Origin: Rachycentron canadum | Lineage: Eukaryota; Chordata; Actinopteri; Carangiformes; Rachycentridae | DNA: 64,000 bases | Assembly (NCBI GenBank): GCA_038496675.1 | Contig: CM076655.1 | Span: forward strand, 24,327,301 to 24,391,300 | Direction: 5' to 3' | In this document: positions 10,562-21,639 of the stretch, piece after piece | How positions within the stretch are numbered: position 1 is the stretch's first letter | Layout of the letters: every line of letters begins with the position of its first letter | The notes under the pieces: generated by a model | What the model saw: the letters and a program-made list of their open reading frames with translations, nothing else | Told to the model about the DNA's origin: nothing | Databases searched by the model: none | Program-made: the position numbers and the translations under genes

Positions 10562-10726
10562 TAATCCTCTGGCTGACCTCAGCTCGTCATCTTTCATTTC
10601 ATCTTTTCTTTATTTTAATTTCACTTCAATCTGTTTTATTGGTGGAAACGAGAGACGCCGTTGTTGAAAAAAACAATATTTTAATGAAATAGACAAAAAT
10701 ACATAACCAATAGATCAAAACCGGGG

Positions 10727-10728
<2 letters not shown>

Positions 10729-10758
<30 letters not shown>
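10729..10758. repeat. (CT)15 microsatellite
   Basis: A perfect CT run. Confidence 0.9.
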
Positions 10759-10762
<4 letters not shown>

Positions 10763-11087
10763 GGATTAGTGGTTTGTCCTAATCTCTGGAGGTTAAATTA
10801 GAGGATTGAGGTCGGATGTTAACACACAGCTCCACATCTGTGACTTTTTCTTTGGTTTTTCTTTTGCTTCTTACCACTGTTTCTTTTTTCTTTTTTCTGG
10901 GAGCTAAAAATTTCCCTGAAGGTTTGTATGAATCCTGTTAAAGCCGCTGCAGAAGCCTGGAAACAGAAAATAACAAATCTGTTCTGCGTCGATGTTTGTC
11001 GGACAGCAGCGCTCATCTCCTCTCCTCAGCTGCTGTCAGAAACCAAACGAGCAGAGCCGCTGCTTCTTAATGTTCATTTCCAAAGAA

Positions 11088-11092
<5 letters not shown>

Positions 11093-11153
<61 letters not shown>
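11093..11153. repeat. (CA)30 microsatellite
   Basis: A perfect CA run of about 61 bases. Confidence 0.95.
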
Positions 11154-11155
<2 letters not shown>

Positions 11156-12020
11156 ACAGCTCCCACCACTGAAAACACCAATCAACATCAATCATCAGTA
11201 TCTGCAATAATCAATAACCATTTGTGGTGTTACAACAAGTACATAGGATGAGTGTGTTCTCTACAACATCATTAAATTGATTGTTGGTTTAAAAAAAAAA
11301 AAAAATGCTGAAAATTCATTTTAACTGGTTCAATACTCATGGCCAGAAGTATACAGACACCCCCAATTGTGTATATTCGACGTCCGACTGCCACTGATTC
11401 CAAAAACTACAAGAATACAGCAGTGAGTCGACTTCCTGCTGCCCCATACACTCAAAAGAGCCCCAAACACGGGTTCATCCGCCTCTGAAAATAGTCCCCA
11501 ACAAGAGAAAAGACGGAGCCCTTTAAAAAGTGAAACTTTATATTTGTTAGGTGTAATGACTTTCAGCTTTAGTTTGTCTGATATGATAATAAACAGAATA
11601 TTTTTGAGGTGCTGACATTAAACAGCACCTTTAAACTGGGTCATTAGAAACTCTCATGGACATTTTTCACATTTTCTGACATTTTACAAACTAAACTATT
11701 TATTTTGGTAAATTGGAAAATTGATCTATGATGAAAATAATCACCAGGTGCTCTCTTTTTAAATTTAAAAATTTTCACAATTTTATATACAAAATAAAAG
11801 TTTCAAATAAAGTATTCAGCTTTTATTTTAATTCAGAAAGTAAAACTGTCATTAGATGCATCTTAAAATGAAAATTAAAAAGTAAATGGAAGTGTATATG
11901 GTTTAGAGAGTTTTTAATTATTATTCTTGCAGTTGTTTTGTATAAGCAATTTGTGCGTATCCCTGTGTTTATGTGTAAAAATGCTTCTCCATATCTGTAC
12001 AGATTTATTTCAACCCTATT
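11154..12020. other. Gene-free, AT-rich unique sequence
   Basis: No gene seen. A 13-A run lies near 11291-11304. The 11680-11900 part is very AT-rich. Confidence 0.4.
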
Positions 12021-12517
12021 AAACCCATTAAGCTGAGACATGCTGTTTTTCTCTTCTTAAACTAGAGAATCAGCTCTTTCTCACAAGTCCTTTAACTGGA
12101 GCATTGCTGCTTCACTTCTGTGTATTTATCAGTCAGTATATCGGACACTCCTATTGGCTCCAGTGGGTGATGTCACAGCCAATCAGAGTGTCTCCTTCAG
12201 AGGCCTAGCTGTCAGCTGCTTGTAGCCAAAGTCAATGGGATCAATCCTGTATTTTTCTGATCTCAGAGTGAGGAGAAGTTGCTCTGAGTTTATTGTAGTG
12301 ACAGAATAAAGACAGAGACATGTTTTTTTATCTATTAAATGAAGGAAAAAATGTTTTTTTGCTTGTTTTATGAGCTACTATCCCCTATTACAACGGACAC
12401 AGTCTTTATTGGGTGACTATAATTAACTGTGCTGATTCTGAATATGTGGACCAATTTTGAAAAAACACAAAGACATGAAAAAAACAAAAAGACTTAGTGT
12501 GGCTCTAAATGGGTTAA
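12021..12517 (+). mobile_element. Family A element, copy 2 (both ends present, internal deletion)
   Basis: The left end reads AAACCCATTAAGC and the right end CTCTAAATGGGTTAA. These are imperfect inverted repeats, with a TTAA-like sequence at the right edge. The left third includes 'ctcctattggctccagtggg' and 'gccaatcagagtgtctcc', matching the last bases of the window in reverse complement. After the 'gacagaataaagacagagacatg' block the segment carrying the hairpin is missing, and it resumes at 'gagctactatcccctattaca'. No open frame of transposase size is present. Confidence 0.75.
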
Positions 12518-12888
12518 AATTATTTTCAGTTTTTGTACAAAATAAAAGTTATATCATTCAGATTAAGTGGACTTTGAAAACTGCTGACATTTGACCCATT
12601 TTCAATCTATAGCTGCTATTTGTTAATACGATTTTGTTGTTTCAAGAATTGACTGTGTTTGTGTGTGTTTTCATATTGTTGTTGCTGCTGTGTTGCTTGT
12701 CGTTCCACTGAACACAGACAAAGTGACGGAGAGAAATATCGCAGAAGCAGAGAGACAATAGGTGACAACAGAGAGAGATGAATGGACTGATGACACACCT
12801 GGAAGCCACGCTGGAAATCTCAAACACCATTTAAATTGTCTGTCACTGCCGCCCATCAGCGTTGCCATGGTAACGGTGACAGCAACAT

Positions 12889-12914
12889 AGAGAGAGAGAG
12901 AGCGAGAGAGAGAG
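12889..12914. repeat. (GA)n microsatellite
   Basis: A short GA run with GC interruptions. Confidence 0.85.
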
Positions 12915-12972
12915 CGCAGAGTTGGGCACAACCCTTTCTTTTGGGAGTAGAGACATGTTCAGGCAGGCAGGA

Positions 12973-12999
12973 AACACAAACACACACACACACACACAC
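12973..12999. repeat. (CA)n microsatellite
   Basis: A CA run of about 27 bases. It is complementary to the GT array 80 bases downstream. Confidence 0.9.
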
Positions 13000-13078
13000 C
13001 TCTCCTTTTACCAGTGTTTGCATTACACTTTGCATACAGCCTGAGGTCATGCTGTAAAGCTGTGTGTTTCCGTGACAA

Positions 13079-13080
<2 letters not shown>

Positions 13081-13137
<57 letters not shown>
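13081..13137. repeat. (GT)28 microsatellite
   Basis: A perfect run of about 57 bases followed by GCGC. Confidence 0.95.
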
Positions 13138-13140
<3 letters not shown>

Positions 13141-13700
13141 TACCCTCTCCGGACTCATCTCCTTCCCCCTTGTCCTCCATCACCATTGGGTCCATCGTCG
13201 TCGGCCCCGCCGGCTGGTTCTGTGATGTCGCGGGTGGCCAAGCAACCGATGGAGCAGCTCCTTCGAACTAATAAATAAACACATGGAGAGTTGGTGTGCC
13301 GCTGCAGGGGCTGCTGGGTAGTTTGGTCTAACTGATCCGCTGTGTGGCCCGGCTGCTGATCTTCACAGCGTGCTTGTTTGTCTGCCTGAAATCACAGAAT
13401 CCTGTTTGTGTTCAGTTTTTCATGCCAACAAAACAGGTTCGACCCACATTTTTGGTGGTTTACTGAGGAAGAACGCCAAATATTCTGGTTCCAGCTCCTC
13501 CAATGTCAGCGTGTCTCTGTTGTGTATCACTGTAAACTCAGTATCTGCTGTTCTAGGATTGGGATCTTCTGACTGACATTTTTAACTGTTTCAGAGCCTA
13601 AACAATCAACCAATGAATGAAGAATCAAATGTCAGAGTCAAACTCTGGACCTAGGGTGTGCTACTGACGTCCTCATGCTAACTGTCCAAAAGGACTTCGT
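13138..13700. other. Gene-free unique sequence, locally GC-rich
   Basis: No exon or repeat recognised. 13190-13245 is GC-rich with several CpG but too short to call a CpG island. Confidence 0.4.
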
Positions 13701-14130
13701 CCATTTCATGGTCGGTAGTTAGCAGGTCAGTTAGCATGTTGTTGGGCTGATGACATGTTAATTAGCAGTTTCGTTTGTTGGTTAGAGGCTAATGAGCTGA
13801 GTTGGTTAGCAGGTGATTTGGTTTGTTAGTAGTTGGGTCAAAGGTGATTTAATTTGTTTGAAATGCCTGCTCGCATATTAGCAAACGGATTAGCCACGAG
13901 GCATATTAATAAAAAAGGATTTGCTGGCAAGCTAAAAACCGTACTGCAATTATTAGCCAGTTAGTTGACTCATCAGCAGAATGTGTAGCAGGTTAGTTCG
14001 TGGTCATCTAGCTGATTAGGTTGTTAATTAGCAATGGAGTTGGTGAGTTGATGGCCTAGCATGGTGAAACGTGGCCTTTTAGCTTCAGTTAGTTGGTTAG
14101 AAGTTGGTTGACAGTTTAGCCTTAATGTTA
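13700..14130. repeat. TTAGC-rich degenerate repeat region
   Basis: By eye about 18 occurrences of TTAG lie in roughly 410 bases, many as 'ggttagcagg', 'cagttagttg' or 'aattagca', at irregular spacing. This far exceeds chance and looks like an old, shuffled minisatellite. Similar wording recurs at 39100-39230 and 57240-57560. Confidence 0.6.
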
Positions 14131-14508
14131 GTTATTGTTTTTTGCGTGGTTAGTAAAAACTTCACTGTCATTTTTCGAGATGCTAACTCTACCGTAGATC
14201 GTAGAGACACTGTGAACAGCGCATTGGAGAACAGGTGAGCTGTCTGTCGAACCAGGCAGCTTAGCATGATGGTTAGCCTCTCAGTGATTTAGTTACTTTC
14301 CTCACTGACTAACACGAACACACTGTTCTGCTGCTTCACACAACGTTAATACATAGAAAACTGTATGTGTGCGTGTTTCTCTGTGTGTTTTAGCTTAGCG
14401 ATTAGCTTTGGTATGAGTGTCGCCTTAGAGAACTATTGAGTGGGTTTAGTGCAGGAGAAGTACACTGAGGCTGGAATTAACTAGCTTTACTTTACTCTCT
14501 CTCTGTGC

Positions 14509-14513
<5 letters not shown>

Positions 14514-14563
<50 letters not shown>
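14514..14563. repeat. (TG)25 microsatellite
   Basis: A perfect run of about 50 bases. Confidence 0.95.
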
Positions 14564-14566
<3 letters not shown>

Positions 14567-14679
14567 CTTGAGGAGGGATGCCACACTAAATTGGCAAAAT
14601 GAGGTGTAAATGTCTTGAGGCAGATGAGCTGCCTTTAGTGAGCACAGCACTGAATATTTCACCAGCAGCTTCAGGAAAG

Positions 14680-14785
14680 CTTGTGTGTGTGTGTTTCTGT
14701 GTGTATATGAGCTTGTGTGTGTGTGTGTGTCTGTGTGTATATGTGCGTGTGTGTGTGTGTGTGTGTCTGTGTGCGTCTGTGCACG
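14680..14785. repeat. Imperfect GT-rich array
   Basis: (GT)n blocks are separated by 'ttctgtgtgtatatgagctt' and 'ctgtgtgtatatgtgcg'-type units. This suggests duplication of a roughly 36-base segment containing 'tctgtgtgtatatg'. Confidence 0.8.
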
Positions 14786-14989
14786 CACGCTTGGCAGCCA
14801 CAGCCAATCATCGTCCATCATTCAGTTTTGGTCCTGACAGCTAGAAGAGGCAGAAAGTCCCTAAACGCCTTAGAGAAACATTTAACTGCCTCCACTGCTG
14901 CTCAGGCGAGTGAGTGTGTTTTGTGCGAGTGTGTTTGTGTGTATTTTTGTGTGTATATTTGCATTAGAGGTGAACTATACAGAGTGTAA

Positions 14990-15979
14990 CAGTCTAATTA
15001 TATTCTGTAATGATGCATTTAATGACACCTTTTAACACTTGAGCTGCACTATAGCAGCAACTTGACCTTTGACCTCTTTGATCTTGACAATATGGGAACG
15101 CATCCTTTAACCTTTGGATTATGCATTGACCCCAATTGTTTTTATCAGGACATGGTATCAGTATCTTGTGACCTTATGCCTGACCTGTTGGTGTGAACTG
15201 GAGTGTGACTGGTGAACTGAATGGTGTGAACAGGAAAAGATGGTATAAATGATGGAAGGCTCAGAGTGGAAAGAGAACCAAAGGTCTATACGACACTTTC
15301 AGTTCAGTCTAGATGCGAAAATACAACTTTTTGTGACGTGTTACCTTGAGGAATATTCACCTTTTTTTTTTTCTTTAAATACAAGAAGCCATAGCTCTCA
15401 AATGTTGCATTTGTTTTAAATATAAGCAACCTCACAAGAACCCTCAATAAAATGTGGTTTGCTATGGAAAAGTTTAATCAATCATACAATTCCATTTATA
15501 TTACTTTTGCATGTGACAATTAGAATAATGTTAAAATGTAATGTCTCTTATTTCTACCATTGATGATCAATAGCAGTCCTCTGCTATTAAATATACATGC
15601 ATATATAATTATGCTGATTTATTCTGTATTGTAGTTTTATGTTTAATACAAAATGATTAAATTGATCAAAGTACTAATTTTTATTTGATTTCGATCATAA
15701 AAATATAACACAAATGCCGTTGTAAACCCAGGTGATATGTTGAAATGGCTGCAGCCTGGTTGTTGCAGTCTCATGTTCTTTTATTTAAATCCTGCTGGTG
15801 ATTCTAAAAGGTATCAGTGTGTCTGTAGTTTGGTATCTTGGTGTCGCATCCATCATTGTGCCTGCTGCTCTCAGCGGAGAGAGGAACCCAAAGAGGAAGA
15901 GGAACAGCACATTTAAATAAGTTAGCAGTTAGCAGCGTGCCTGATTAACTTTAAATGAGCTCTGGTTTCAGGGCGGCAG
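14990..15979. other. Gene-free unique sequence, AT-rich core
   Basis: No gene recognised. 15370-15720 is AT-rich, low in simple repeats, and resembles ordinary unique or conserved non-coding DNA. Confidence 0.35.
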
Positions 15980-16011
<32 letters not shown>

Positions 16012-16021
16012 ATACACACAG
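15980..16021. repeat. (CA)n microsatellite with TACA interruptions
   Basis: A CA run of about 26 bases followed by CATACACATACACACA. Confidence 0.9.
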
Positions 16022-16761
16022 ATACTCAGCTCTCCCTCCCCTCCATCGTCATCCTCACTTCTCAGGGTTTTAGGAATTTGTGTTTGTCTTTTGTCTGAGT
16101 GCTGTGACCTGCGACCTTTGACCTCCAGCCTCTCGGTGAAGTGTGATGTTGTTGATTTGAATCTCAGTGCAGCTTTTCGCATGAGAGAATCACAGAAAGG
16201 TCTGGAATGTAAAACATTTTTTTCTTTTCTTCTGATTTTTTTGTCTTGCAAGCAGTCAGACATCTTTTAAAAATAAAAACATGAATTTCAAAGTGCGCTT
16301 TGTCAAAGTGCTGCCACTGCTCCTTTGCCTTTTGCATGTAATGATTATGATTGACGCCTGTTTTGCAGGTTGTCAAAAACAACTGAACCAATTGGAGCTT
16401 TGTCGGTGAGATTAAAGAGGATGATTTTCTACATCACAGACCCGGTTCAGACCTCGTATTAAAACACAGCTCAGGTGATCCCATCAGAAGTGAACAGATC
16501 CAATGCCACAGACATCCTGTATGACTCGTGTGTGCGTGGCGGCTGCAGAACGCCTTGGTTTTCATTTTGGCGGCCATGTTAATGGATCAGAGCGGACGCA
16601 CTGCGTGAGGCACGGCTTTGTTGTGGGATCTAGAGATTTGGCCATTTTACCAGCAACATTACACAAAGCTGACATTTTCCACTAGATTCTCAGTGTCCCG
16701 GCTGAATCTGATATATGTGACAGACATTAAAAAAAATGTGTATTTTATAACCCTTTCAGCA

Positions 16762-16905
16762 GACTGAGACCATAAATTCATTAGAAAAACATTGAGTGAG
16801 GTAAGAAATCAAGTGAGAAATAGGAACATTTTCCCATAGACTTCAATACAATCTGACTTTTTCTTCAAGCAGTGGAGTCCTCCCCCAATGGTCATTAGAT
16901 CGAAT
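16762..16905 (-). repeat. Family C dispersed repeat, copy 2
   Basis: This carries 'attaga..aaca', 'aaatcaagtgagaaataggaac' and CATTTTCCCATAGACTTC, followed by 'cctcccccaatggtcattaga'. It is the reverse-complement arrangement of copy 1 at 4490. Confidence 0.65.
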
Positions 16906-17360
16906 GCAGATTTAAGGCTCTTCTTCATGTTTCAGCCCCAGCGTCCACGTCCACTGTTGTCAGAAGGTATCTGTGACTCCCAAGATGCATTTCAGTGAAC
17001 TCCTCTGAGTGGAAACAAACAGTTGCACAGTTCAGAAAACTTTCTGCTATAACTTCAGACTTCACTTTTCATTTTAGCAAGGTGAAAGCCTTTAGCATCC
17101 CAAGAAGGATTTGTTCTCATATCCTGCACACATTCCACACATCATGGACACCCTGTCCCTGCTCATGTCCCAGCCCACATCCCCTCACAGACACACACAG
17201 ATGGGTCTGGATCTGCACAGCCATGCAGTTCGTTTTTGGGCTGCTGTCCCGTATCCGTGACCAGATGGCAACAATGCACAGCGTGGATTTGGGGTTGTGA
17301 TTGATGTCATTTGCTTTTTGTAAGTGCGAAGTGTGCGATGCCATACGTGTGTGAGTAGCC

Positions 17361-17379
17361 GGGGGGGTGGGGGGAGGGG
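17361..17379 (+). repeat. G-run cluster, potential G-quadruplex
   Basis: Runs of 7 G, 6 G and 4 G are separated by single bases. The long runs can supply four G3 tracts. Formation is unproven. Confidence 0.6.
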
Positions 17380-17430
17380 TTGGTTGAATTCAACAACTGT
17401 TGCACTATGTTTTGTTAACAACTGGAAGCT

Positions 17431-17450
17431 TTTTTTTTTTTTTTTTTTTT
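17431..17450. repeat. Poly-T tract
   Basis: About 20 or more T residues following 'ggaagc'. No SINE body was recognised adjacent. Confidence 0.9.
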
Positions 17451-18740
17451 AATTTCTTTTTTACTACAGCTCTGTTTTGCATCTTTGACTGGCTTCTTCT
17501 CCATAGTAACCACTAAGATTCGTGGGTATTGTAGCATTTAGAGCCATCTGCCAAACAAAATGACGATGAAGATGAAATTTAATTTGAAAATGGAGTTGAA
17601 ATCATTGAAACTGGTTCAAATATATGAGATTGTCACATCATGTAGGTGAGTCCTGAGTTGCTGATATTGCACTGGAAATACAAGCTCCTGCTTTTTTTAT
17701 TAGAGATGGATTTTAATCCAAAACAGCTGGAGAACAGAAGTTTTACTAACTTTGTACCATTGTATTTTAAAAGTGATGGCACTACAGAGTTTATTTTCTG
17801 CCTCCTCACAGCCAGACAGCATCTTAAGCAGGGGAAATGTATTTATTGTGTAGTTGCTCCTTGTTCTTTTCCTATTAATTCATTTCCTGCTCCTCCTTTC
17901 ATTGTCTGTCCTCTCTAATAATAACTCTGCTGCCTGAATGAATATTGAATCTCCTCAGTAAACTGCACGATTGATCAGTCAGACTCTGAGTAAACTCTGC
18001 AGCACTTTGAGCAAACGCCACCATTGATTTGTCCACATAAGGAGTCTGATGAGAGCCGCGGAGGGGGGGGGGTTGGTTTCTCCTGTCCGCCGCCGTGACA
18101 TCATCCTGTGTGCTGTGAACTTACTCCTGCTCTGGCGTCACCTTGTTGTTATTGTTTTTATTTTGTCTGGCCTCCACATCGTCACCATCCGAAGCAGCGG
18201 CAGCAGCTCGCTGCTCCTCTGAAGAGTTACTGCTCTGCTGGGTGGCCACTCACATTTACAATGCTAATATTTGCCTGCAGGGAGGACAGCGTGTGTGCAT
18301 GTGTGTGTGGCTGAGAGCATGCGTCATGAAGCTGTAAAACCGTAATTCAACCATACAGTTCGCCTGTTTGTGTGTGTTTTATTTTTGGATAGAAAAGCTG
18401 TGTTTCATGCAGAGCCACTGAAGACTTTGAGGTCAGGTCCACCGTCTGTTTTTTCTGTGAATTCAGGACTTTGAGCAACAATTAAAAAGTAAATAACTGA
18501 ACCATAATGAACACGTACTGACCTTGCTGCAGTATTTTTAGACTCAACACATTTCAATTTGAGTAATTTTGTGCCAACAACAACAACAGCATCAACAAAA
18601 AAAGAGAATTTCCTCAGGAAATTTTTTAAAGGTGGAGAAATGGTATTTAAAACTTAATGTGGAAATATAATTTAATGTTTAAAAGAAAAAAACGTTTTTT
18701 GGGAGGTGGGGCAGTCCAGCATTCACATTATAGAAACCAC
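17451..18740. other. Gene-free unique sequence
   Basis: No exon or family repeat recognised. A 10-G run lies at 18062-18072. Confidence 0.4.
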
Positions 18741-18744
18741 TCTA

Positions 18745-18832
18745 GACACCACACCTAGCAACCACCTAGCAACCACTTTGTAATGCCATAGCAACCAATT
18801 GATACGCCCTAGCAACCACCTGTTACTAACCT
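18745..18832. repeat. Minisatellite of about 10-22 bp based on CTAGCAACCAC
   Basis: Units 'ctagcaaccac' and 'atagcaacca' recur four to five times with variable spacers ('tttgtaatgcc', 'ttgatacgcc'). This is a known style of short tandem repeat in fish genomes. Confidence 0.7.
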
Positions 18833-19515
18833 AAAAACTGATGGGTGCTCATTCCTCGTATTTCATACCTTGTAAGTCCTTAAATACATTTTAGCATGGC
18901 TCTGTGGCTTTATTCATCTAACACATGTACACTAAGACTTCAACTACACAACTACAACCGCAAAACTTAGCACACATTTGACAAACAAAACCCTTTTCTT
19001 GGCCCCAGGATTGTGGAATATGCTGTCAAATAGTAGTTAGCTGTTATTTATTTATATTACACTCAAAAACTTCACAATAAAAGCATGAACAAAACAAAAA
19101 AATAATAATACACCATACAAAAATAAAAGGTAACCTTGCAGGGAAAACAGCAGAGGTGGTATTTAAAGCAACAAATTCTAGTATGTTGCATGTGCAGCTG
19201 TTGTTTATGCCATTAACAGCTGACTTTATTGATCAGAAGTTGACATCCATCAGACTCTGGGTGGCTCCCCGTCTCGATTAAAGAGATTCCAGGGGGAAAC
19301 GCTGTAATTAATTGATTTATATATTGATCTGTGTTTTTGATTTGGCCTTATTTTTTCTTTCTAAACCCTGGTTACAGTCCTGTTTTCACGACACCATGAC
19401 ACTAAACGGAAGTTAAAGGCTGAGAGAACACAATGATTGTAGTTTGTGTGTTTGGCTTCTGTGACCTGTGAGGTTCCCGACACTGTCATCACTGTCATGT
19501 CTTAATTTAAAACCA

Positions 19516-19542
19516 GAGACAGACAGACAGACAGACAGACAG
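19516..19542. repeat. (ACAG)n tetranucleotide repeat
   Basis: About six tandem CAGA units. Confidence 0.9.
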
Positions 19543-19811
19543 GTATTAATGACATATGTCAGTGTTGTCCTGGTTGATGCTGTCAGGATGACTGGAAGTA
19601 GGGCAGACTGTGTGTGTGTGTGTGTTTTGGGACAGATGGTGATTAGTTGGACCCGCGTCACTCTCACAAACACTCCTTTAAGGTCAAAATAACTGAAGTG
19701 ATTCTGAATGTTAAACAGTTATGTCTCAGGCCAGTTCCTACGTTTCCCATGATGCCTTTCAGTACAGACTCTCCAGTGAAGGAGTGAGAGCATGTTGATT
19801 GCGCTGGTTGG

Positions 19812-19898
19812 TGGACTATGTGACCTTTAGACAGAGCCAGGCTAGCTGTTTCCCTCTGTTTCCAGTCTTTATGCTAAGCTAAACTAATTTAACTAGCT
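19812..19898 (-). repeat. Family L dispersed repeat, copy 1
   Basis: In reverse complement it reads 'ttagcttagcataaagactgg', then 'aacagagggaaacagctagcctggctctgtctaaaggtcac'. A diverged relative in plus orientation starts at 52568. It is similar to a dispersed repeat common in percomorph fish; the class is not established here. Confidence 0.55.
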
Positions 19899-19999
19899 GC
19901 AGGAAAAAAAGCCAAAATTCCCCAATAATTCTTTTTTAAAATATGAAACCAGGCTGCATCAGACATCAGGAGACAAGGCAGCTGAATAAAACACCTGCC

Positions 20000-20110
20000 C
20001 TGGTTCTTGATTTCCAGTGTGAAGCTGCGACTCTGCAGCTGAAGTGTGGAATCGAACCAGCGACCTGCCGCTGCTATCGATCTCTGATCATGGAGCAACA
20101 ACTGGGTTAA
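20000..20110 (-). mobile_element. tRNA-derived fragment (SINE-like)
   Basis: The reverse complement contains a perfect B box, GGTTCGATTCC (20048-20058), preceded by 'gatagcagcggcaggtcgct'. A clear A box and a full cloverleaf are lacking, so this is more likely a SINE head or tRNA pseudogene than a functional tRNA. Confidence 0.45.
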
Positions 20111-20187
20111 CATGTAAACCAGGACAAACACTCTGGACCCGAGTTTCTGGGTTACTGAGCACACATCACTCACACAAATAACAAACA

Positions 20188-20216
20188 CATACACACACGC
20201 ACACACACACACACAT
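20188..20216. repeat. (CA)n microsatellite
   Basis: A CA run of about 29 bases with one CG interruption. Confidence 0.85.
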
Positions 20217-20316
20217 AGAAGAACAACACCCTTCATGAGTGACACATGTTTGAGAGCCTCAAGGGCGATCTGAATATTGATTAGCCTGGAACAGTTATCT
20301 ATCCAGGATGAGAGAC

Positions 20317-20318
<2 letters not shown>

Positions 20319-20374
<56 letters not shown>
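20319..20374. repeat. (TG)28 microsatellite
   Basis: A perfect TG run, the first of three closely spaced arrays alternating in strand (TG, CA, GT). Confidence 0.95.
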
Positions 20375-20378
<4 letters not shown>

Positions 20379-20481
20379 CGTTTGTTTAGATGAGGAGATA
20401 ACACATCGACAACAGACTAATGGAGGGGGGGGTGTTTAACAGTCGAATGTGTTATTGCTGTTGCTGGTCAATTATCTTGTG

Positions 20482-20482
<1 letters not shown>

Positions 20483-20536
<54 letters not shown>
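20483..20536. repeat. (CA)27 microsatellite
   Basis: A perfect CA run of about 54 bases, flanked on both sides by inverted GT arrays. Confidence 0.95.
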
Positions 20537-20541
<5 letters not shown>

Positions 20542-20614
20542 GCAGGTCATAGCTGGTGTGTCTGAGCGAACATCTAATTGAACCTTTGATGTTGTCAATT
20601 GAGCTGCCAGGCTG

Positions 20615-20616
<2 letters not shown>

Positions 20617-20671
<55 letters not shown>
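20617..20671. repeat. (GT)27 microsatellite
   Basis: A perfect GT run of about 55 bases. Confidence 0.95.
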
Positions 20672-20673
<2 letters not shown>

Positions 20674-21289
20674 GCTGTCACAGATAAATGATCGGCCTAC
20701 AGTTTCCTGTTGTCCTGTTGTAAATATTTATTTATTACTTATTACTTTATTTTCCGAGAATAGAGCAGGATATTACACTCGTCACGCTGATGATGATGTT
20801 GCCTTCACATCATATCATTTAAGCAGTAATAACAAGTCCTTCGTCAGTGACAGGAGACATTTTGTTAATATTTATACAAACAGGTCAGTGCTCCTCTAGA
20901 TGACAGATAGAAGTCGGCTCTTCTTCTTCTTCTTTTGCCCGCGCAGCAGAACAACGAATGTTATTGTTGGGCTTCTGTTCACACGAAGAACAACGACCAA
21001 CAGGAAGAGGCCACTGAATACTAAAAGAGGAAGAATTCAAGATCAGTGTGTGGACGAATACACAGTTCCTCAATTCTTTCACTTCACTGCATTAATCACC
21101 TGGCTCTTGTGTCAGAAGTTCAGAAAGTGCTGTGATCAAATCCTCTGATTCTGGTTGGAAGAGGAAATTCTTTTTGCATCAAAACAAGATGCATAAACAC
21201 AAAGACAACACAATAATACAACAATTCAAGACTGTGCTCACTGTGCATCCGAGTCAGGTTAGAATTAAAAGTTGTATGGTAAAAATCAA

Positions 21290-21545
21290 ACCATATTTGG
21301 AGGAGAAGGTGGAGCTGAGGAGGAGTGAGGGGAGGATCTGACCTGCTCTGCTTGTCAGGCAGGTCGCTGTCAATCACACGGTAGCCACACCCTGCTTTAT
21401 GGTCTATTTTGCTCTAAAATGGACCATTATTTAAAAAAAAATGACCATCTAGTTATTTTGAAGCCTTGAAACTACTGTGCTAATAAATCAAGTGAGAAGT
21501 AGGAACATTTTCCCTTAGACTTCAATGCAATGGACTTCTTTTGAC
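21290..21545 (-). repeat. Family C dispersed repeat, copy 3 (extended)
   Basis: This matches the reverse complement of 26210-26510. It includes 'ggagaaggtggagctgaggag', 'cacacggtagccac', 'ctttatggtctattt', and 'aataaatcaagtgagaagtagg' followed by the ACTTCAATGCAAT core. With copy 4 it shows that the family extends at least 250-300 bases. Confidence 0.7.
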
Positions 21546-21639
21546 AAAAAAATATATTTGCAACGATAACCTTTCTCTTTCGTAGAAAACATCAAAGGGA
21601 ATGAAACTGTTGAAACTGAAACCTAAAATGCTAAACTCG

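Noticed and set aside
20048..20058. tRNA gene (perfect B box on the minus strand)
   Set aside because: No convincing A box, anticodon stem or acceptor stem could be drawn, so I describe it as a tRNA-derived fragment.
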